NCBI GenBank assembly: GCA_963942565.1 | Contig: OZ012695.1 | Span: 10,408,638 to 10,472,637, forward strand | Direction of reading: 5' to 3' | DNA from: Maea johnstoni | Taxonomy: Eukaryota > Annelida > Polychaeta > Spionida > Magelonidae | DNA: 64,000 nucleotides | In this document: piece after piece, positions 51,801-60,800 of the stretch | Position numbering within the stretch: position 1 is the first letter of the stretch | Layout: every line of letters starts with the position of its first letter | Notes under the pieces: generated by a model | The model's input: only the letters and a program-made list of their open reading frames with translations | Databases searched by the model: none | Told to the model about the DNA's origin: nothing | Made by a program: the position numbers and the translations under genes

Positions 51801-54800
51801 GGGGGGGGGGCACTCAGGTACTGAGGGGGGCCGCACCTTCGTTACGTATTTCGCGGAAGAAGGGGTCTTTTTTTAAGACCTCCGCATGTCCGCGATTTTA
51901 TAAAAGAAGGGTACTTTTTTGTACCCAGGTACGAAGTATGGGGGTCAAAATCCCCTTACAGTCCACGAAATATACGCGGCTCTGACGCCGAGTGACTCCC
52001 GAAGTGACGCAGGGCTTCCGAGTTTGCTGCTGCCACTTGCTGCCGCTAAACAAGCAGAGGGTTATAAAATCTTAAGTTAAAATACGTGTTCCCGTTCATC
52101 CAATGTCAGTATTTTGATAAAAGAAGGGGTGTTCATTTAGTGGAAAAAATCAGCGTTTTATTAAAATAAGGGTGCTTTTTTGGCCAGAAATCAGTGCTTT
52201 AGGGGTATTTTTTAATTTTGATAACGAACGTATGCACCCCCCTAAATACCCAAGTGGCCTTATCTAATACACCACTAAGCTGTTTGCCACCCAATGACAC
52301 TGACCACAGCAGCAACAGTTGTAGAATGATTCAAAATGGCGGCGGCCATGACTCAGACGAGGTGCTATTCACTAATTGCAATTTTAGATTTCTCCTTGTG
52401 TGGAGCTCTAGGGCTTCCCTGTATATGACAGATGTTGAGCTATGTCCATGAACTAACATATAAACCTATGATTTGTTCTTCCCCAAGTTCCCCTTTAAGT
52501 AAAATTTAAGTTGTGTGCTGTAGTGCACTATATTGCAGGAACTCCTAATTTTCAATCAAGTTCCCTAGCCTAGTGTGTTGAGCAGACGTCCATTGTACTT
52601 GCAACTTCAAGGTAGTCTTTATTGATCAAGAAAATGTCATTTGAGGTAAAACATTGCAAAATCGAAATTGTGGTTCTATCTAAGTCAGCTCAAGCTGATA
52701 AGCCAAAGAAAACTCGGACTACAAACACCAAGACCACAGGGATTACATAAAACTTATTAGAAAGGGGACAAGAGGGCTTAACTAGGTTTATTTTGATTGT
52801 GTCACCAGCATCACAGCCTTAACAACCACTGGCTGAAGAGTAGTTGTTTATTTAAATAATAGTAAAACATGTAAATAATTTGTTGGAGAACTTAGCATAA
52901 ATCCTATTAAGTTTGGAATGCCCTAAAATGTGGTCCTTCGAGTATCAGCAGAGTTTCTGCACGCTATTTGGATTACCACTTGTCATTTTTGTAAGAAACC
53001 CTTAGAAATGTCAATTTAAGCAAGTAATTGAATATTTTCACATCAGTATTATACCCACAACGTTGGTTAAAGTTACTATGCATTTATTCAACAAGTAAAT
53101 TTGATAAGCATAATTCCTGTTATAAATAGGAAATCCTGAAATTTTACAATTGCAAATTATAAGCACTAGTGGTCGGACGATTAAGCGAGAACTTGAGCAT
53201 TTGGTTGAGGTGAGGCCGACTCGACCCGTTCGAACGGTATTTGAAGTAATTGATTATTTCAAATGTGAAATTTCTTAAAGGACAATTCCACCATGAATAA
53301 AACATGGGCCTAAATAGTGTCTTAGGGTATACTCTACTCATATCCAAGTCCCCACAACTACCAACCTCCATATTAGAAGTGTATTGCTGTTTAAAGTCAT
53401 GTTTTGCCATGCATCTGGGGGCGGCCATTTTGAAGCTAGATACTGACAGATTAGTTGCACAAGTGGCAGCATCAAGCTGCTGCCAGAACAAGGCTGGGAG
53501 TGTGGCCAAATACATTGTGTCCTGTTTCTTCTGGTAGTAGGGACTTGACAGAGATCATATGACATAATTTTTGAGTTTACATGGACACACTAGATTTGGA
53601 AAGTTTAAGATGTAAGAGTTAAATACTTCCAATCGCTCTAGACAACATTCAAATAGTGCACTGATTGTAAATTATTGTTTGTTTGTACTGATTTACATTG
53701 TACTTGTAAAAAGGCAGGAAATGGTAAGTCGGGTAGATACCAACAATTGCAAGCACTTCCCAGAGTTAAAAACACCCTGGGGACTTCAGGTGCTCAGGAA
53801 ACAGCCATCTCAGCACAATTTTGTTGATTGCTATTACCATTGCAGGAAGTGAATCCGAGTGGCTAATAATCAGTCAGTCAGGTAATGCAATTGACCTGGC
53901 TAGTACTGTCAATCTAAGGAACACTTTCCCTGATGGGTCTAGTTTTCGGATTTCAAAACTCTTAAAGGAAGTCATTTGATACCAATTACCTTTTCCAGCC
54001 ATCAAACAAACAACCAAAATGAGTTATATGACCCTGATGTTCGGAATATAGAATAGATAATCAACAAATTAAGGGGTCTGCCAGAAGCAAACTTTTCCAT
54101 AACAAATGTAAAGTGTACTTTTATCTCTCTCCCTTTCTTAGCCATTTTATATTACCCTCTAAAGAGAAATTGTCTTCTAACAACTTGATGTAACAGATCT
54201 TTCCTTCTTTTTTGTGCGCTTCTGGACCCTTTCTTTTCTTTCTTGTTGAACATGGCTCTGTGTGGTATTAAAATTAAATGTTGTAGGCGCTGCACCATGT
54301 TTCGGGCATTTAAACCACCTAAATCCAAGTCTTGTTTTTAGTTCAGCCTAAAAACAAGATTCCTCAAAATGTTCATGACAAACTCTTTGGGCTCCACTAA
54401 ATGAGTAGTTCTTCACTGTCCATCCTGTCCCAATGTTGAATAGCCATATTGCTGCTAAATCCTTCTTTTCTGATTTAATCCTTGGGTAAGGAATGGAGAA
54501 AAATGTAATTCCCTTTCCTTTTTCCTTGTTAGATCTGTTATAGCATCCATAAGCTGCACAAATCACCATTTTCACAACATAGTTCTCCCAGTCTCATATG
54601 CACACTATACAAGATGTGGCAGCTCTGCACACAGGCAGGGCGGTTGTGACATCATGAACTGGCTATCAGATTGATTTTTGCTGGGCATTGTGGGATACAA
54701 TGGCTCCCATGGTCTTCAATTGGAATGGCTGTTTGGGGGTGGTAATTAAGTGCAATTTCACAGGTAGGGAAGCCAAACATTATTCAGGTGAACAGGGACA

Positions 54801-57800
54801 GTTAAGTACACATAAAAGTATGTTTTCAGCATATAATAGCCTGAAGGTGTGAAATTAAACGGCCAAAACATACAAAAACAACATAACTTTCGTTAATTGA
54901 CATGGGACGGCTCTTTGTCAACACTCAAGAGTAAACAAATCTATTGCCCCATACTTGGTGCATTGATTCGTCAATTGCCGCGGTACAGAGCACATGTGCC
55001 TGGGCATACCGTGGCACAATGATGTTAAAAATCATTTGCCTTAAAATCCCGGCAATGTGGCCATAAAACTCAAACCGAATAGATTAATTGTTCGAAATGT
55101 TTTTCGATCAATCAATACAAAAAATCTCTTCGCATCCAAATCCTAAAAAGCAGCCAGTTTCTAAATCATGTCTTTAAGGCCCTCATTAGAGCAAGGATTG
55201 GACGGAAAATAACTTATCAGCAGAAGAAAACTTTGACCACTTTTTGTGTGTTCCGTTCGTTCAGGACAACGAACAGGGACCACATTCGCATCGTTTATAC
55301 CCAACTATGTCGTCGACACCATCCGCCCCAATGCCTTTTTCCTGTGCTCGGTCGCCCATTCCGCGGCTCTTAGCCTTTGATCTCAAGTACCTTTTTCAAC
55401 CCAGATTTTTGGTCCTTTTCAATCTGAATTCATAATTCTAGGCGGCCTCACCTTCTTATCCATCTTCTAAACAAGAACAATCTTTTTTTATTTCCCATTT
55501 TGGTTTTTATAGATTGTTTTTTCGGTGTTTGTCGTTTGTCTGATGTGCCGCTCGTTTGCAGCTATTGGGGTATCGGTTTCTAGTTCGCCGGTTGTGGCAT
55601 CAGGCTACATTAATGTGTGCCGTGGCGCATTAGTGTTTTAAATCGATCTCCATTTTAATGTGCACTCGCGAGACCATGTCACGTGTACTTCTTGTTCGCT
55701 ACTTTTTATCAATGGATCGTACTATATATGTTACGATTTCATTCACAAAAATTGTTGCTCTCGCGAGATCGTGTCATGTGGTTTTTCCCGCCTTATTCAA
55801 TTCAGATTACTACAATGTCTGCGATCGTTAAAATTAGCGTGTGAAATTCATACAGAATAGGTGAGATGTATATCTCACCTATTTGAGTATTTCTACATGT
55901 GTTTCTTTGCGAGGTTGGCAAAGAAATACATGAATCAAGAGCTTAATTTCACCAAAAAACGTTGTCTTCCCTGTCCATTTGCACAAGTTTAGTGTAACCA
56001 GAGACCGCCATCTGGTGTAACGATCTTCCAGTTTCATTCTGAACGAAAGACCGTCCAACTCCCGGTTCAGTAGGATAGATAATTGCAGCGTGGGAATGTA
56101 AATTTCATATAGAATAGGTGAGATATGCATCTCACCTATTTCTACATGTGTTTCTTTGCGAGATTGGCAAAGAAATACATGAATCATAAGCTTTATTTCA
56201 CTGAAAGAACGATGTCATCTGTGGCTGTTTGCACTTCTATATTTTAATACCGCTAATTTGAGTTCGTTGTATATGGTTTTCTCGGCGGTTATGCCTCTGT
56301 GGGCTGCACTGCCGTCCTGATTCTTTTGCCTTGGCTTTCCAATTGAGGCCAACGCTTTTATTTTTTTGAAATTTTGGCATTTAATGCCTTTATTCTTGAA
56401 AAGTGGTCCGTTGCCAATGGCAATGACAAGTGTCTGCAGCCAGTCCAGGTCACATCAATGACATATGTCTGCAGCCACCCGATATGATACAATGTATTTC
56501 ATACAATGTTGTACAACTGTATCTATGAAATTATACAATGTTGCTCTCCCCCTCTTTCAACTCTGTCTATAAAAGTATACAATGTTGCAAACAACTCTAC
56601 ATCATACAGCACTAGGTTGATAGGGAGAATATTAGTGCATGTGTACTCAGGGCTGTGGTGTTACAATTCCCTCATTGTCTGCCCCCTTTCTCTCTACTGC
56701 CCCTTTATTGACTTATATCTCTCTACTGTCCCTTTATTGACTGCACCCTGTCACTCTACTGCCCCTTTATTAACTGCCCCCCTCTCTCTCTACTGTCCCT
56801 TTATTGACTGCCCCCTATCTCTCTACTGCCCCCTATCCCTCTACTGCCCCTTTATTGACTGCCCCCTATCTCTCTACTGCCCCTTTATTGACTGCCCCCT
56901 ATCCCTCTACTGCCCCTTTATTGACTGCCCCCTGTATCCCAACTGCCCCTTTATTGACTGCCCCCCTGTCTCTCTACTGCCCCTTTATTAACTGCCCCCT
57001 GTCTCTCTACTGCCCCTTTATTGACTGCCCCCTGTCTTTCTACTGCCCCTTTATTGACTGCCCCCTGTATCCCAACTGCCCCTTTATTGACTGCCCCCTA
57101 TCTCTCTACTGCCCCTTTATTAACTGCCCCCTGTCTCTCTACTGCCCCTTTATTGACTGCCCCCTGTATCCCAACTGCCCCTTTATTGACTGCCCCCTAT
57201 CTCTCTACTGCCCCTTTATTAACTGCCCCCTGTCTCTCTACTGCCCCTTTATTAACTGCCCCCTTTCTCTCTATTGTCTATCTATTGACTGCCCCCTGTC
57301 ACTCTACTGCCCCTTTATTAACTGTCCCTTTATTGACTGCCCCCTGTCTCTCTGCTACCCCTTTATTGACTGCCCCCTGTCTCTCTGCTACCCCTTTATT
57401 GACTGCCCCCTGTACCCTACTGCCCCTTTATTGACTGCCCCCTGTCTCTCTACTGCCCCTTTATTGACTGCACCCTGTCTTTCTACTGCCCCTTTATTAA
57501 CTGCCCCCTGTATCCCAACTGTCCCTTTATTGACTGCCCCCTATCCCTCTACTGCCCCCTTATTGACTTCCCCCTATCTCTTTACTGCCCCTTTATTAAC
57601 TGCCCCCTATCCCTCTACTGCCCCTTTATTGACTTCCCCCTATCTCTCTACTGCCCCTTTATTAACTGCCCCCTGTCTCTCTACTGCCCCTTTATTGACT
57701 GCCCCATCTCTCTACTGTCCCTTTATTGACTGCCCCCTGTCTCTCTACTGCCCCTTTATTGACTGCCCCCTCACCCTGTATCACAACTGCCCCTTTATTA

Positions 57801-60800
57801 ACTGCCCCCCCCCCTATCTCTCTACTGCCCCTTTATTGACTGCCCCCTGTCTTTCTACTGCCCCTTTATTGACTGCCCCCTGTCTCTCTACTGCCCCTTT
57901 ATTGAATGCCCCCTTGACTACTCTCCTAAATTGTCCAGGGTTCGTCTTTCCCAGGGGCATATGCCCCTAGCTTTTGCTGTGGGCCCCTAGATTCTGTAGA
58001 CTAGGGGCCCAAAATAGTATGTATAGTATAATAATACAGAAATGCTGTTTTTGACATCGTGGGTTTCTATTTACATGTGATATATGATAAACACCACCTT
58101 TTTGGGGATTACATCGTAATATAATTAATTCAAATTTAAATCATTATTATATCATAATCAGATCCACATCAACTCCTGTTCAATAATTGCGACATTGTGG
58201 TTTTTTATTTACATGTGATATATAATAAACATCACCTTTTTGGGGTTTACATCGTAATAAAATTATTTCAAATTTAAATCATAATTAGATCATAATCACA
58301 TCCAAGATAATTTGTTTGTAATTGGATGTCTCACTGTCATATACCTATTAATCTTTTTATCTGCAAGGATACCAGTAGTCCGCCAAATTATATTGTGCTG
58401 GGAATAATTGTTCATTCAAAAGCTGGTATATTTTATATTGCCTTTGAATAGGGCCTCGTCAGCATCGTCGGCCCTCAAAATGCATTGTGGATCCACCCCA
58501 GGAACCAGTATAAAGATAATAGAAAGCAACCATTATACTTAGTCCCTACATATTGCACAATAATGAATACAATATAATATATCACATATACAGACTCAAA
58601 TATGTTGAAAAGAACTGAAATATTCATACAAAAGTAACCCATAAGCTGACGCTGACAGCGTCTCTCTTGTTTATGCTTGATGCTAGATGCATTTATTGTA
58701 CATTTTCTCAGCTGAGGAACTATGGCCAGTATGCACGGCTCACACTTTGCTAAGCGGGCGCTTAGCGTGAACCTAATACTTAGCAAAATGTGGCTAAGGC
58801 GCCCGCTTAAGCAAAGTGTGACCAAGGCGGCTGCTTAGCAAAAACTGGCTTGGTATGCAGAGGAGTTGCTCAAGCCCAACTCTGCTAAGCAACTACCTTA
58901 ATTTTGCGTGTATAAGAAGCACCAGTATATAAGACGCACCTCTTGTCCAGGCCTTTAAAATGATGTATAGACCTTAGCTTTGTGTATAGTGCGCACCCCC
59001 TTTTCAGAATTATTGTAGGAAATCAACTACTCATGAATAACGCTAGAAAGGCAGTAAAACGCATATTGAGATGAGTGAAATGTGACATCACCGTGACATC
59101 AATGCGTATCACCCTGTGTCGGTACTCACTTCCCATTGTCCTAGGCATGTCACATGGATTGTAATCAGTAAATTCTAGCGGAGGGTGGTTCGCTTATTAC
59201 AATTCATCAATGACGAGGCAAACATTGATGGGCATTGTCTTGGCCGCATTATAATTGTAATTGGCGATCTCCGAGTGGCCTGGTAACTCGATGTAAAACA
59301 CCCTAGATTTCTAGCTTTGTGTATAAGACGCACCCCAGATTTGAGTGTAAAAATTAGTGTAAAAAAGTGTGTCTTATACACGCGAAATTACGGTACTCTC
59401 ACACCAAATCATGGTAACTGGGTCAGCCCCAGGTGTCCTGCAGCACTGGTCAGTGCACAAACCAAACACCAACTACACACATCTCTTCAATCATTAACCA
59501 CCCTTGAAGATTTTGAAGGGGATAAAACAGACTGATCTAGCCCAACTTAACTTGGAGTATTTGAAAAAAAATGTTATTATTTCAGCATAATTATATGCAA
59601 TGTCTGCATACATAAGTAAAGGAGCATTTTATTTAACAATATTTTTGTTTAATTTTCTTCATGATTTCTATCTAAATGTTAATGACAATAATGCATTAAT
59701 GATTAATCTGGATCCATCTTACATTTGAAGATAATTTTAGAATGCAGTATTTATTCAATAATTATTTAAAGTAGGGTTGTTGGCTGTGTTATGCTTTATA
59801 TCTCCTTCAAATATTTGCCTAAAATCCTCTGGTCTAAAAGTTGTCACTGAAATAGTAGGCCTGTTTTTTTGGCAGCTACCAGCATAAACGCCCGTTAATG
59901 CACTTTGCTATGACAAACCAACTGTGCATTTATTTACAACTTTAGGTTTACTAAGATCTATTTATCTATGGGGGGAAGCCCGGAAGGTCATTTTTTGTTA
60001 ACCAAAATTCATTTCTCATACCAGTTTTGGATTAAAAACTTGTTTCTTGAATTCCTTCATCATGCCACATAATTCCTATATATCTCAAGGCAGAACAGTA
60101 TCTCTGTGGGGATAAATTTATCAAGGAAAGAAACCAGTTTTGAAGAATGAGATGTTCATAACTTGAATTTCAATATTTTTTCAAAAATCTGTGACAATTC
60201 AATGACCGCATGAATAAAAGTTATTTTGAAGATCACTGTGCTTTGTTCTTTACTCATGCAAAGTTTCAGGAAAATTAAAATGAATTTTCTAAAAGTGTTG
60301 TACAACCTTCAGCAATTATTGTCTTCAGCAACATAAATGGCTGGATAATTCTAGTGATATCTTGCCCGTAGAAGCATCTTAAGGAAATATTTGATGCTTA
60401 TTCTTCAAATTTGTGTTTTCTTTCAGTTAAATACATAGGTGTTTAAGCTCCAAATATCATTTTTCATAGTGAAAGTTTAAACAGAAATAGGTCAAAAGAT
60501 ATTTTCACAATAAATGGACTTCTTATCAGGCTAGTTGAAAATTCTATTTCGATTTCAAATAGATTATATCATCTTATTCCATCTCACATAAGTTTAGAGT
60601 TGCTTGTTGTAATCCATTACAGAACTGATGCATAGTAATCGTTGCTTCATCCATATCTGCTGCAGCTAGAATTTTAGTCCAGACAAAATAAAACCCGTAA
60701 TAGGTGTAATTTGCATTGAGAAGAGAAGATATTTCTTGTGAATTGTGACTTCCAACATTGGTTTTTGTAGGCCACCCTTCATCTTAATTCTCAAAATGAT

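Larger units (their letters stand above)
50791..52494 (+). mobile_element. Kolobok-like transposon with THAP-domain remnant
   Basis: The left arm AAGGGGCCCTAAAGGCTCAC and the right end AAGTTCCCCT before TTAA (52495-52498) are those of the element at 22224-23566. A THAP segment follows the left arm at 51071-51200. A third element (51811-52256) is nested near the right end. The left TTAA is diverged to CTGA. The full transposase is not present. Confidence 0.75.
50389..52818. mobile_element. Foldback TTAA element, copy 2, interrupted by a Kolobok-like element
   Basis: Tips GGCTGTGATGCTGGTGACAC and GTGTCACCAGCATCACAGCC lie between TTAA at 50385-50388 and 52819-52822. Interior arms (for example CAATGTTTTAACTCAGATGA and TCATTTGAGGTAAAACATTG, with ACTAGGCTAGGGCAACTTGA and the opposed CCTAGCCTAGTG) match copy 1 at 354-908. 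The centre is replaced by the element at 50791-52494. Confidence 0.8.

Noticed and set aside
53144-53515. 123-codon open frame on the minus strand
   Set aside because: No recognisable domain; lies in repeat-rich intron sequence.
56804-57970. 388-codon open frame rich in [11 protein letters not shown]
   Set aside because: It is produced by a 33-bp tandem repeat without stops. There is no start context, domain or splice signal, and similar frames exist in another phase.
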